Below, in pieces: positions 40,093 to 48,660 of a DNA stretch of 64,000 bases; the stretch's first letter is position 1; every line of letters begins with the position of its first letter. Position numbers and translations under genes: made by a program. The notes under the pieces were generated by a model. That model worked only from the letters and a program-made list of their open reading frames with translations. It searched no databases and was not told the origin of the DNA. The stretch covers positions 62,001-126,000 of the forward strand of contig NZ_JOID01000007.1 in assembly GCF_000719865.1 (NCBI RefSeq). The letters run 5' to 3'. Source of the stretch: Streptomyces albus subsp. albus. Its GTDB lineage: Bacteria > Actinomycetota > Actinomycetes > Streptomycetales > Streptomycetaceae.

Positions 40093-41621
40093 ACCTGCTG
40101 CTCACCCTGCCGGTGGTCCTGCCGCTCCTCGCCGCGGGCCTGTCCATCGCGTTGCGCCGGCACCTGTGGGCCCAGCGGACGCTGAGCACCGCGGTGCTCG
40201 TCACCGTCCTGGCCGCCGCGTTCGCGCTGCTGGTCCTGGCCGACCGGCGGGGCCCTCTGGTACTGCCGGTCGGCGGCTGGGAGGCGACCGTGGGCATCAC
40301 CCTGGTCGCGGACCGCCTGTCGGCGCTGCTGCTGACCGTCTCGCTGCTGGTCACCCTCGCCGTCCTGTTCTTCGCCATGGGCCAGGGCACCGCCGAGCGG
40401 CGCGGCCGGGTGGCGTCCGCCTTCCACCCGGCGTATCTGCTGCTGGCCGGCGGGGTCGGGCTGGCCTTCCTCACCGGGGACCTGTTCAACCTGTTCGTGG
40501 CCTTCGAGGTCATGCTCGGCTCCTCGTACGTGCTGCTCACCCTGAACGCCGGAACGCAGCGGACCCGGGCCGGCATGACCTACGTCCTCATCAGCCTGAC
40601 GTCCTCGCTGCTGTTCATCACCGCGATCGCGCTGGTCTACGCGGCCACGGGGACGGTGAACCTCGCCCAGCTCGGCGAGCGGGCGGCCGCGCTCCCCGCC
40701 GGGCCGCGCACCGCCCTCAGCCTGCTGCTGCTCGTGGTCTTCGGGATCAAATCGGCCATGGTGCCGCTGCACTTCTGGCTGCCGGACAGCTACCCCACCG
40801 CCCCGGCGCCGATCACCGCGGTCTTCGCGGCGCTGCTCACCAAGGTCGGGGTGTACGCCATGGTGCGCACCCAGACGCTGCTCTTCCCCCGCGAGGAGAC
40901 CTGGGTCCCGCTGGCCGTCCTCGCCGCCGTCACCATGCTGCTGGGCATCCTGGGCGCGCTCGCGCAGGACAACATCAACCGGCTGCTCTCCTTCACCCTG
41001 GTCAGCCACATCGGTTTCATGCTGTTCGGCCTGGCGCTGTCCGGCGTCGCCGGGCTGACCGGCACGATCCTCTACGTCGTCCACCACATCGTCGTCCAGG
41101 CCACGCTGTTCCTGGTCGCCGGACTCATCGTGCGCGGGGCGGGCACCCCCGCCCTGCGCCGGATGGAGGGCCGCGCCCCGCCTCCGCCGCTGCTCGCGCT
41201 GCTCTTCCTGCTGCCGGCGCTCAGCCTGTCCGGGATCCCGCCGCTGTCGGGGTTCGTGGCGAAACTGGCGCTGCTGCGGGCCGGGGTCGCGGACGGCGGG
41301 GCCGCCGCGTACGCGCTCGTCGTCGCCGCGCTGCTGAGCAGCCTGCTGACGCTGGCCGCGATGGCGCGGCTCGGGCGCAGCGCCTTCCCCGGGGCCTCCC
41401 GGACCGGTCCGCGCGACCGGGACGCTCCCCGGGCTCCGGCCCCGGCACACCGGCCGCCCCGGCTGATGGCTGCCGCCACCGCGGGCATGGCCCTCACCGG
41501 GGTGGCCCTGGCGGTGCTCGCCGGCCCGCTGGCGCGGCTCAGCGAACGGGCCGCCGAGGACCTTCTGCACCGGGACACCTACCGCTCGGCCGTACTCGTC
41601 ACGGAGGCGAACACCCCTTGA
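40089..41621 (+). CDS. mnhD: Mnh/Mrp antiporter subunit D
   Basis: A 510-residue NuoN/ND4-like proton channel with about 14 helices. Key segments are NLFVAFEVMLGSSYVLLTLNAG with the conserved Glu, FGIKSAMVPLHFWLPDSYPTAPAPITAVFAALLTKVGVYA, and LSGIPPLSGFVAKLALL. A charged loop near residues 435-455 is an unusual insertion before the last helix. It is coupled at both ends by 4-bp overlaps. Confidence 0.94.
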   Translation: MNLLLTLPVVLPLLAAGLSIALRRHLWAQRTLSTAVLVTVLAAAFALLVLADRRGPLVLPVGGWEATVGITLVADRLSALLLTVSLLVTLAVLFFAMGQGTAERRGRVASAFHPAYLLLAGGVGLAFLTGDLFNLFVAFEVMLGSSYVLLTLNAGTQRTRAGMTYVLISLTSSLLFITAIALVYAATGTVNLAQLGERAAALPAGPRTALSLLLLVVFGIKSAMVPLHFWLPDSYPTAPAPITAVFAALLTKVGVYAMVRTQTLLFPREETWVPLAVLAAVTMLLGILGALAQDNINRLLSFTLVSHIGFMLFGLALSGVAGLTGTILYVVHHIVVQATLFLVAGLIVRGAGTPALRRMEGRAPPPPLLALLFLLPALSLSGIPPLSGFVAKLALLRAGVADGGAAAYALVVAALLSSLLTLAAMARLGRSAFPGASRTGPRDRDAPRAPAPAHRPPRLMAAATAGMALTGVALAVLAGPLARLSERAAEDLLHRDTYRSAVLVTEANTP

Positions 41622-42181
41622 CCGTCCACCGGATCCTGTCCCGAGCGCGGGACCAACTGCCCCTTTTCTGCTGGCTGCTGGTGCTGTGGGCCGTTCTCTG
41701 GGGGTCGGTCCGCCCGGCGGTCCTGCTCAGCGGGGCGCTGCTGTCCGCCGCGGTCGTCCGCGGCTTCGCCCTGCCCCCGCTGCTGCCCCGGGTGCCGGTC
41801 CGGCCGTGGCGGCTGGTGCGCCTGCTCGGCTACATGCTCGCCGACCTTCTCCAGTCCGGGATCACCGTGGCCTGGCAGGTGCTCCGGTACGGGCCGCGCA
41901 CCACGGCGGCGGTCGTGGAGATCCCGCTCCGGGCCGACACCGACCTGCTCATCGCCGCCACGGCCTCGCTGGCCACGCTGACGCCGGGAAGCCTGGTGCT
42001 GGAGATCGACCGCGACCGCCGGCTGCTGTACGTCCACGCGCTGCCGGCGGGCGATGCGCGCCAGACCGAGCTGCGGCGCCGGGAGGTGCTCCGGGCCGAG
42101 CACCATGTGTGCTGGGCGCTGGCGCGCACCGGGGCGGATGAACGGAGCCGCGCACCACGCCCCGGTGAGGAGACCTCGTGA
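41618..42181 (+). CDS. mnhE: Mnh/Mrp antiporter subunit E
   Basis: A 187-residue MnhE-family membrane protein: two to three N-terminal helices, then a cytoplasmic domain with TPGSLVLEIDRDRRLLYVHAL. The likely start is TTG 41618, overlapping the mnhD stop (TTGA) with GGAGG 10 nt upstream; no ATG or GTG fits better. The stop overlaps mnhF. Confidence 0.9.
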   Translation: MTVHRILSRARDQLPLFCWLLVLWAVLWGSVRPAVLLSGALLSAAVVRGFALPPLLPRVPVRPWRLVRLLGYMLADLLQSGITVAWQVLRYGPRTTAAVVEIPLRADTDLLIAATASLATLTPGSLVLEIDRDRRLLYVHALPAGDARQTELRRREVLRAEHHVCWALARTGADERSRAPRPGEETS

Positions 42182-42444
42182 GCACCGTGTTCGCCGTCAC
42201 CACGGCCCTGCTGTCGGCCGCCGCCCTGACGACGCTGGTCCGGCTGGTGCGCGGACCCGTCGCGCTGGACCGCATCGTGGCCCTGGACATGCTGCTGACG
42301 CTGCTCGTCGCGGGCACCGCCGTGGGGGTCGCCGCCCGGGACGAGAGCTCCTTCCTTCCCGTCCTCCTGCTGCTGGCGATCCTGGCCTTCATCGGATCGG
42401 TCACCGCGGCCAACCTCATCGAGCGCAGGGAGGGCATGCGGTGA
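42178..42444 (+). CDS. mnhF: Mnh/Mrp antiporter subunit F
   Basis: An 88-residue protein with three helices, the standard MnhF size; LVRGPVALDRIVALDMLLTLLVAGTAVG is characteristic. The GTG start overlaps the mnhE stop, and GAGGAG precedes it. Its stop overlaps the mnhG start. Confidence 0.92.
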   Translation: MSTVFAVTTALLSAAALTTLVRLVRGPVALDRIVALDMLLTLLVAGTAVGVAARDESSFLPVLLLLAILAFIGSVTAANLIERREGMR

Positions 42445-42800
42445 GCACCGTCCTCGGCGTCCTCTCCGCCGTCTTCCTGCTGTCCGGGGCGACGTTCTCC
42501 CTTCTCGGCGCCATCGGGCTGCTGCGGTTCCCGGACACCGTCTGCCGGCTGCACGCCGCGTCGAAGGCTCAGACTCTCGGCGTGCTGCTCATCCTGCTGG
42601 GCTCCGCTCTTCAGGTGCCGGTGGCCCACGGCCTCGTCCTCCTGCTGCTCGCCCTCTTCCAGCTGGTCACGGTGCCGGTGACCGGGCAGATCGTCGGCCG
42701 CACCGCCTACCGCACGGGGGCCGTGGACCGCGGCCGGCTGGTCGTGGACGAACTCGGCGGGCGGCTCGACCGGGAGGACACCGCGCCCCCGCCGGACTGA
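42441..42800 (+). CDS. mnhG: Mnh/Mrp antiporter subunit G
   Basis: A 119-residue three-helix protein with the MnhG signature GLLRFPDTVCRLHAASKAQTLGVLLILLG. It closes the six-gene operon; all five junctions are 4-bp stop-start overlaps, so the subunits are made in strict coupling. A CPA1 antiporter gene follows after 127 bp. Confidence 0.92.
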   Translation: MSTVLGVLSAVFLLSGATFSLLGAIGLLRFPDTVCRLHAASKAQTLGVLLILLGSALQVPVAHGLVLLLLALFQLVTVPVTGQIVGRTAYRTGAVDRGRLVVDELGGRLDREDTAPPPD

Positions 42801-42927
42801 CCGGCCGTGCTGCTCCCACCCGCTCCGGGCTCCGCACCGCGCCCACCGCCACAGTGCCCCGCTCCGGTCCGCCGGTCCGCCCGGCGGTACGCTGACCCGC
42901 GCCGAGCCGATCAAGGAGTGAGTCGCC

Positions 42928-44232
42928 GTGCTGCTCGCCTTCGCCGTGGTGCTGCTGATCGCCGTCCTGGTGTCCAGTCTGGCCCACCGCACCATCCTCT
43001 CCACCGCCGCGCTGTTCCTGGTCGCCGGCTTCCTCCTCGGCAAGGAGACCACCGGTGTCCTCCAGCTGACGGCCGACTCCCCGCTCGTCGAGAACTTCGC
43101 CGAACTGGCGCTGTTCGCGGTGCTGTTCACCGACGGCATGAAGGTGGGCTGGTCCGATCTGCGCTCCGCCTGGCGGCTGCCCGGCCGGGCCCTGGGCTGG
43201 GGCCTCCCGCTGACTCTCGGCCTCACCGCCGCTCTCGCCCACTACGTCGTGGGCCTGGACTGGCCGGAGGCCCTGCTCCTCGGCGCGATCCTGGCCCCCA
43301 CCGACCCGGTCTTCGCCGCCGCGCTCGTCGGCAACAAGAAGGTCCCCGCGCGGCTGCGGCATGTGCTGAACGTCGAGTCCGGCATCAACGACGGGCTGGC
43401 GCTGCCCTTCGTCATCCTCTTCCTCGGCGTCTCCGAGGGGTCCGACGATCTCCATCTGGACGAGCTGGCCACCGAACTCGCCCTGGGCGTCGTCATCGGC
43501 GTCGCCGTGCCCTGGCTGGCCATCCTGCTGGAGCGAACCCGCTTCTTCGCCGCCTCGGCCGCCTACGAACCGCTCAACGCCTTCGCCATCGGCCTGGTCG
43601 TCCTCGGGCTGGGCCAGGTGCTGCACGGCAACCTCTTCCTGGCCGCCTTCGCGGCGGGCGTGACGGTGGCCACCCTCGGACCCCGGCAGCGCAAGGCCTT
43701 CGACGAGTTCGGCGAGCTCGTCGCCGAACTGCTCAAACTGGCCGCCCTGCTGGTCTTCGGCGCGCTGATCTCGGTGGAGTTCCTGAGCGAGATCTCCTGG
43801 AGCGGCTGGGTGTTCGCCGTGCTCGCCCTGGTGCTGGTCCGGCCGGTGGCCCTGGCCGTCGCCTTCGCCCGCTCCCATCTGACCCGCCGCGAACAGGCGG
43901 CGGCCATGTGGTTCGGCCCCAAGGGCTTCGCCTCGGTGGTCTACGCCCTGCTGGTGCTCGAGGCCGGGCTCGCCGAGGCCGATCTCGTCTTCCACCTGGT
44001 GGCGCTCACCATCGTGCTCTCGGTCCTCGCCCACTCCTCCACCGACGTCGTGGTCGCCCGCTCCTTCGACAAGCCGGAGGAGACACCGCACTGGCAGGAG
44101 CCCGAAGGGCCCGAGGAGACGCGGGAGATCCGGGAGGGACGGGACGGGCACGAGGCGGGGCACGGTGAAGGCCGGCGGCCAGACACCGGCGAGGCGGACC
44201 GGGCGGCGGGCGGACGCCCCGAGGAGAGCTGA
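42928..44232 (+). CDS. CPA1-family Na+(K+)/H+ antiporter
   Basis: A 434-residue membrane protein with 11-13 helices and the CPA1 ion-site motifs APTDPV and ESGINDG. A charged cytoplasmic tail of about 45 residues (Glu/Arg/His/Gly-rich) follows the last helix. AGGAG lies 8 nt before the GTG at 42928. Its position after the mnh operon suggests joint pH and salt control, although a 127-bp gap allows its own promoter. Confidence 0.92.
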   Translation: MLLAFAVVLLIAVLVSSLAHRTILSTAALFLVAGFLLGKETTGVLQLTADSPLVENFAELALFAVLFTDGMKVGWSDLRSAWRLPGRALGWGLPLTLGLTAALAHYVVGLDWPEALLLGAILAPTDPVFAAALVGNKKVPARLRHVLNVESGINDGLALPFVILFLGVSEGSDDLHLDELATELALGVVIGVAVPWLAILLERTRFFAASAAYEPLNAFAIGLVVLGLGQVLHGNLFLAAFAAGVTVATLGPRQRKAFDEFGELVAELLKLAALLVFGALISVEFLSEISWSGWVFAVLALVLVRPVALAVAFARSHLTRREQAAAMWFGPKGFASVVYALLVLEAGLAEADLVFHLVALTIVLSVLAHSSTDVVVARSFDKPEETPHWQEPEGPEETREIREGRDGHEAGHGEGRRPDTGEADRAAGGRPEES

Positions 44233-44380
44233 GCCCCGCGCACCGGTCCGCCGGCACACCGCGCGTCCGGGCGCCCCGGCGCGCCCGGCCCGGCAGTTCA
44301 CCCGTCCATCAGTCCGTCAGCCGCAGGAGGAGCGCTCAATCCGCCGGGCCGCGCCGCCGCCACCGCTCGGGACGAGGGGG

Positions 44381-44410
44381 TTGACAAGGTTGTCATGAAC
44401 CATCAACCAT
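44381..44410 (+). promoter_or_regulatory. Promoter of the CE3-like esterase gene
   Basis: TTGACA (44381-44386), an 18-bp spacer and AACCAT (44405-44410). The -35 box lies within a dyad TGACAA-GG-TTGTCA (44382-44395), a possible second operator, and the CebR box begins at the last base of the -10. Confidence 0.55.
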
Positions 44411-44423
44411 GGGAGCGCTCCCA
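44410..44423. promoter_or_regulatory. Exact CebR box TGGGAGCGCTCCCA
   Basis: A perfect 14-bp palindrome identical to the known streptomycete CebR operator. It covers the expected transcription start of the CE3-like gene, so CebR binding would block it and cellobiose or cellotriose would release it. It lies 214 bp before the start codon. Confidence 0.85.
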
Positions 44424-44437
44424 CACCCATAGTGCCC

Positions 44438-44468
44438 CGCCTGACGGTCCGCCCCCGACCGTCAGGCG
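44438..44468 (+). promoter_or_regulatory. Leader hairpin 1, 12-bp perfect stem
   Basis: CGCCTGACGGTC (44438-44449) pairs perfectly with 44457-44468 around a 7-nt loop, downstream of the promoter and CebR box, thus in the 5' leader. It could be an attenuator or RNA-stabilising structure, or a terminator for upstream transcription. Confidence 0.6.
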
Positions 44469-44489
44469 GTCCGACCCGAGGACCGCACA

Positions 44490-44520
44490 GCGGGGCGCGC
44501 GGCCTCCTCGCGCGCCCCGC
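44490..44520 (+). promoter_or_regulatory. Leader hairpin 2, 12-bp perfect stem
   Basis: GCGGGGCGCGCG (44490-44501) pairs perfectly with 44509-44520 around a 7-nt loop, 21 bp after hairpin 1 and 116 bp before the esterase start codon. Confidence 0.6.
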
Positions 44521-44636
44521 GCACGCTCACACCCGAGGTGCGGCAAGCGGCCCGGCACGGTTCCCGAGCGGAGTCGCACCGGGCCCTTCACCCGCCCCCC
44601 ACCGCCCCCCACGGCACGGCAGGAGGCACCATCACC

Positions 44637-45431
44637 ATGCGCAGAACCCCTCTCCGGGCGGTCACGGCCGGATCGGCCCTGGCCCTCGCGCTCGCCCTCA
44701 CCCCTCAGGTGGCGGGAGCCGCCGCACCCGCGCCGGCGGACGCGGCCTCCGCCTCCTCCGCGGCCCGGACGGCCACCGCGGACGGGGAGACGGCTGCCGC
44801 CGCCACCAGGATCATGCCGCTGGGCGACTCCATCACCGGCTCGCCCGGCTGCTGGCGCTCCGTCCTCTGGAACGAGCTGCGCAGCACCGGCTACACATCG
44901 GTCGACTTCGTGGGCACGCTCGGCCCCCAGGGCTGCGGGCAGCCCTACGACGGCGAGAACGAGGGGCACGGCGGAGCGCTCGTCACCCGGGTCGCCGACG
45001 GGAACCAGCTGCCCGGCTGGCTTGCCGCGACCCGGCCGGACATCGTGCTGATGCACTTCGGCACCAACGACGTCTGGAGCAACATCGCCCCCGACCGCAT
45101 CCTGGCCGCGTACACCACGCTCGTCCAGCAGATGCGGGCGAGCAACCCGGGCATGAAGGTGCTGGTCGCCCAGATCATCCCGATGAATCCCGGCAGCTGC
45201 CCGGAGTGCGCCCAGCGGGTGCGGGACCTCAACGACCGGATCCCGCGGTGGGCTTCCGGCATCAGCACCCCGGAGTCGCCCGTGGTCGTGGTGGACCAGT
45301 GGACCGGCTTCGACACGGGAGCCGACACGTACGACGGGGTGCACCCCAGCGCCTCCGGCGACCAGAAGATCGCTTCCCGCTGGTACCCGGCGCTCACGGA
45401 GTTCCTCGCCCCGGGTGCGTCCGGCTCCTGA
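44637..45431 (+). CDS. Secreted SGNH/GDSL esterase, CE3 acetylxylan-esterase-like
   Basis: A 264-residue exported protein. A signal peptide (RAVTAGSALALALALTPQVAGA) and an Ala-rich linker precede the SGNH hydrolase domain (about 56-258). The catalytic Ser is in PLGDSITGS, the oxyanion Asn in HFGTNDVW, and Asp/His in DGVHPSASGD. The layout matches carbohydrate esterase family 3, which removes acetyl groups from xylan. Five Cys suggest disulfide bonds. AGGAGG lies 10 nt before the ATG. Control by CebR is likely (box at 44410), linking deacetylation to cellulose sensing. Confidence 0.9.
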   Translation: MRRTPLRAVTAGSALALALALTPQVAGAAAPAPADAASASSAARTATADGETAAAATRIMPLGDSITGSPGCWRSVLWNELRSTGYTSVDFVGTLGPQGCGQPYDGENEGHGGALVTRVADGNQLPGWLAATRPDIVLMHFGTNDVWSNIAPDRILAAYTTLVQQMRASNPGMKVLVAQIIPMNPGSCPECAQRVRDLNDRIPRWASGISTPESPVVVVDQWTGFDTGADTYDGVHPSASGDQKIASRWYPALTEFLAPGASGS

Positions 45432-45470
45432 CCCGCCCGGGCGGCCGGCGGCTTCGCGGCGGCCGGAGGG

Positions 45471-45689
45471 CTACGGGGCGGCCGCCGCGAGTTCGTCGTC
45501 GAGCCGGCGGCGGGCCTCCGCCAGGGCCTGGTCGATGTCACGGGCACCGGTGGAGACGCACAGCGTGTAGGCGGTGTCCTGCATCTGGCGGTGGATGTGC
45601 GGAGCGACGACCTGCTCCTTCGCCAACGCCCGCAGGGCTTCGTAGTGTTCGAGCAGATTCCGCAGCACGGTCGGGTGCGCCATCAGCAT
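45471..45689 (-). CDS. DUF5133 family protein
   Basis: A 72-residue protein of the streptomycete DUF5133 family: opening MLMAHPTVLRNLLEHYEAL, central DTAYTLCVSTGARDIDQALAEARRRL. Mostly helical and cytoplasmic, with no known function; paralogues often lie near stress or regulator genes. GGAGGAG precedes the ATG at 45689. The 180 bp upstream to the LysR stop contain its promoter but no dyad that I can name. Confidence 0.85.
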   Translation of the reverse strand: MLMAHPTVLRNLLEHYEALRALAKEQVVAPHIHRQMQDTAYTLCVSTGARDIDQALAEARRRLDDELAAAAP

Positions 45690-45869
45690 CCGGCATCTCC
45701 TCCACGCCTTCGTGGGAAAAGGGACGAGAAAGGCGATCGGCTCTCCGAGCGCCCCTTCCCCCGTCGCACACGCGATTGCCCGCCGGAAGCGGCCACCCGC
45801 GGTGCTGTTATGCGAACGTTACCTCAGCGGGTCCCCGCACCGAACCCCCTTGCGCGTAACGCCTTTGTT

Positions 45870-46883
45870 TCATGACGGCACGGCCGCGCCGGGGCCCGGG
45901 AGGGCCTGCCGCTCCGCCCCCTCCCCCGGCCCCGCGCCCTCTCCCGCCCCCGGGTCCGGTTCCGTCCCCGCGGCCCCTCCCGCCTCCGCGCCCGGTCGCG
46001 GCCGTGCGGCCAGGCTCCGGTCCACGGCATCGGCGAAGGCGCGCGCGAGCGGGCTCAGCGCGTCCCACTGCCGCACGGCCCAGCCGACCGACAGCGGAGG
46101 CAGAGCCGGGACGGGGACGAGCCGGACCCGCCCCGCCGGTGGCGGCCCGGGCATCGCCGGCACCAGCGCGTGGCCCAGCCCGAGTTCGGCCAGGAGGACG
46201 GCCGTGTCCCAGTCGGCCACGCTCGTCGCGGACGCCGACGGGACACCGAGCCGGGGCAGTTGAGTGTCCAGCCGGGAGCCGGAGGTGGAGTTCCCGGGGA
46301 GCCGGATGTGCTGGATTCCGGCCAGGTCGCCCGGGCCGACGGCGCTCTTCCCGGCGAGCGGGTCGTCGTCCCGTACGGCGAGCACCCAGGGGAGTTCGAC
46401 GACGGGCCGCTGCTCGATGCCGCGCACGGGGGGACCGATGGTGATCCACGCCAGATCGGCGTCGTCCGCGGCGAGCGCCGCGAAGCAGCCGCGGCTGGAG
46501 TTCTCCGTCTGGAACTCCAGGCTCACCCCGGGATAGCGCTCCCGGTAGGCCACGACGGCCTCGGCCATGAAGTGGCGGACGGTGGTCGCGCCGGTGGTGA
46601 TCCGCAGCGATCCGGCCTCCCCGTCCCGCAGTTCACGGAGCCGGCGCAGCGCCAGGTCGATGCCCCCGATGCCCTCGGCGGCGGCCGCGTACAGGACGCG
46701 CCCGGCGTGGGTGGGGGTGACGCCGCGCGGACGGCGCTCCAGCAGGCCGAGCCCCAGCTCCCGTTCCAGCCGTCTGACGTGCTGGCTGACCGCGGACTGG
46801 GTGCGGTGCTGGTCGCGGGCGACCGCGCTGAGGCTGCCCGCCTCGCAGACCGCGACGAAGGTGCGGAGATCGTCGAGTGTCAC
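45870..46883 (-). CDS. LysR-family transcriptional regulator
   Basis: A 337-residue LysR-type regulator. The HTH is in residues 1-60 (LDDLRTFVAVCEAGSLSAVARDQHRTQSAVSQHVRRLE), followed by the effector-binding fold. A 40-residue Gly/Ala/Glu/Pro tail at the C-terminus is unusual. There is no Shine-Dalgarno site, but TAGCTT (46896-46891) lies exactly 7 nt before the GTG at 46883, the geometry of a leaderless streptomycete transcript. It is divergent from the DUF6817 gene, a possible target. Confidence 0.9.
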   Translation of the reverse strand: MTLDDLRTFVAVCEAGSLSAVARDQHRTQSAVSQHVRRLERELGLGLLERRPRGVTPTHAGRVLYAAAAEGIGGIDLALRRLRELRDGEAGSLRITTGATTVRHFMAEAVVAYRERYPGVSLEFQTENSSRGCFAALAADDADLAWITIGPPVRGIEQRPVVELPWVLAVRDDDPLAGKSAVGPGDLAGIQHIRLPGNSTSGSRLDTQLPRLGVPSASATSVADWDTAVLLAELGLGHALVPAMPGPPPAGRVRLVPVPALPPLSVGWAVRQWDALSPLARAFADAVDRSLAARPRPGAEAGGAAGTEPDPGAGEGAGPGEGAERQALPGPGAAVPS

Positions 46884-47074
46884 TCCACCCAAGCTAGACC
46901 TGGGATCTCTGCAAGGAAACCCTAGGATTGACTTGGGAGTTGGGCCGCCCGACGATGGTTCCGGGCCCGGGCGGCAACCCGCCCCGCGCCGCGCAGACCT
47001 TCCCGGATCGCTGCGACGGCCACGGGGCCGGGTGCCGACCCGCCGTGCCCTGGATACGGGGAGAGGTGATCGGC

Positions 47075-47617
47075 ATGCCCGTCCTGACCGGTGCCACCCA
47101 CGCGATGACTCTGCTGCGCGCCCTCGGCGCCGGGGAGATGGAGCATCCCGGCGGGTCGCTGCTGGAACACGTCCGCCGGGTCGGCGAACTCCTCGGCGAC
47201 TGGGGCGCCCGGCCCGCCCTCCGGCTCGCCGGGCTCTGCCACGCCCTGTACGGGACGGACGGCTTCCCCGCCGCGCTGCTGCCCCTCGCCCGCCGCCCGC
47301 AGCTCGCGGCGGCCATCGGCGCCGAGGCGGAGGGGCTGGTGTACTTCTACGCGAGCTGCGACCGGAAGGCCTCGTATCCGGCGCTCATGGACGACCCGCC
47401 GCTGTTCCGCGACCGGTTCTCCGGCCGCGTCTTCACCCCCGCCGCGCGCCGGCTCCGCGACTTCGCGGAGCTGACGGCCGCCAACGAGCTGGACATCGCC
47501 CGGGTGAGCCCGGAGTTCCGCCGGCAGCGGGGTGCAGAGCTGACGGCACTCCTCACCCGGCTCCGGCCGCTGCTGAGCGAGGCCGCGTGGGCGGAGTGCC
47601 GCGCGGTGCTGCCCTGA
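47075..47617 (+). CDS. DUF6817 family protein (HD-like)
   Basis: A 180-residue protein. HPGGSLLEHVRRVGELLGDWGARPALRLAGLCHALYGTDGF resembles an HD-type metal-binding helix set (H...H...HALYG) as in DUF6817. It may be a hydrolase, but no substrate is known. GAGAGG lies 9 nt before the ATG at 47075. It is divergent from a LysR regulator, a common regulator-target layout. A strong terminator follows 4 bp after the stop. Confidence 0.75.
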   Translation: MPVLTGATHAMTLLRALGAGEMEHPGGSLLEHVRRVGELLGDWGARPALRLAGLCHALYGTDGFPAALLPLARRPQLAAAIGAEAEGLVYFYASCDRKASYPALMDDPPLFRDRFSGRVFTPAARRLRDFAELTAANELDIARVSPEFRRQRGAELTALLTRLRPLLSEAAWAECRAVLP

Positions 47618-47620
47618 GCC

Positions 47621-47653
47621 GGGCCGGTGCCGGAACAGCTCCGGCACCGGCCC
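47621..47653. terminator. Terminator hairpin, 14-bp perfect stem
   Basis: GGGCCGGTGCCGGA (47621-47634) pairs with 47640-47653 around a 5-nt loop, between the convergent DUF6817 and endonuclease genes. Confidence 0.8.
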
Positions 47654-47723
47654 CGCCGGCCGGCGGGGCCGCGGCCGGCGACGCCGGGTCAGCGGTCAGC
47701 GGTCAGCACCGCGACGGAACGAT

Positions 47724-48560
47724 TCAGCCCCAGATCGACGCGGCCCACTCCGGGTGGTCGATGAACGGGTTGCGGTTGTGCTGGAAGTCGGCGTATATGA
47801 CCTCGTTGCGGTTCTTCTCGAAGGCGTCCGGCGGGTCCTGCTCGTGCCACTCCAGCAGCACCGACAGCCGTCCCATCAGCGGGTTGGACCCGTTGCCCAC
47901 CTGGTCGTTGAGTTCCAGATCGGCGAAGCCGTCACCGCCCTCGTACCGCACCGCCATGTAGAAGAGCATCCGGGCCACGTCGCCCTTGACCTGGTCGCGC
48001 GGCTCCCAGGAGTCGCTGTCCGTGTAGTTGCCGGGGGCCTCGCCGACCTCGGAGCCGCCCTCGTCGAAGTCCTTGTTGCCGCGCGTGCTGTTGACGGTGA
48101 CGTCGGTGGGGCGGAGGTGGTGGATGTCGGTGCCCGGGCCCGTCGTGGTGCCGAAGTCCCCGTGCGACTTGGCCCAGACGTGCTCGCGGTTCCACTCGTC
48201 GGCGTCGCCGCCGTTCTCGGACTTGCTCTGTGAGCGGCCGGTGTAGAGCAGGACGACCTTGGAGGAGTCGGCCGGGTCCTCGTCGGTGGCCTTCAGCGCG
48301 TCCCAGACCTGGGAGTAGGACAGCTTCGTCTGGTCGCTGATGATGCCGTGCAGGGCGTCCTTGAGCGCCTGGCCGGTCTCGCCGAGCGCGCCCTGGTAGT
48401 AGGAGTCGTCGTACGCGGTGACGGTGGTGGCGGCCTGGGATGCGGTGCCGGTGCCGGAGGGGGTGACGGCCGCGGTGGCCTGGGTGGCCGTGACGGCGAT
48501 CGACAGGCCGCCGACCAGCAGAGCCAGCTGCTTCCAGCGGGTGACACGGGTGGGGGACAT
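47724..48560 (-). CDS. Secreted endonuclease I (EndA/NucM family)
   Basis: A 278-residue exported nuclease. A signal peptide (TRWKQLALLVGGLSIAVTATQATA) precedes the endonuclease I domain (about 50-275) with the metal/catalytic segment EWNREHVWAKSHGDF and DIHHLRPTDVTVNSTRGNKDFD. It degrades extracellular DNA for phosphate and nitrogen. GAGGA lies before the ATG at 48560. Only one Cys is apparent, so it is not disulfide-bonded. Divergent from the signalling operon. Confidence 0.92.
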   Translation of the reverse strand: MSPTRVTRWKQLALLVGGLSIAVTATQATAAVTPSGTGTASQAATTVTAYDDSYYQGALGETGQALKDALHGIISDQTKLSYSQVWDALKATDEDPADSSKVVLLYTGRSQSKSENGGDADEWNREHVWAKSHGDFGTTTGPGTDIHHLRPTDVTVNSTRGNKDFDEGGSEVGEAPGNYTDSDSWEPRDQVKGDVARMLFYMAVRYEGGDGFADLELNDQVGNGSNPLMGRLSVLLEWHEQDPPDAFEKNRNEVIYADFQHNRNPFIDHPEWAASIWG

Positions 48561-48611
48561 ATCCGTCCTCTGCTCGGAGTCCGTGCCGGCCGTCTGACGC
48601 GCAACGCGCGT

Positions 48612-48656
48612 AGACTCCCGACACGCCCGAACCTGCGTTCGGGTGTTCAGGAGTCT
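48612..48656. repeat. Long imperfect inverted repeat in the endonuclease/phosphatase intergenic region
   Basis: AGACTCC/GGAGTCT outer arms and CCCGAAC/GTTCGGG inner arms form an 18-bp stem with a bulge and a 4-nt loop. It lies 52 bp upstream of the endonuclease gene. It may be an operator or a hairpin in a leader. Confidence 0.45.
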
Positions 48657-48660
48657 CCTC

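Noticed and set aside
48612..48656. Possible tRNA or small RNA
   Set aside because: The fold is one hairpin only; no cloverleaf, anticodon arm or CCA-adjacent acceptor stem can be drawn.
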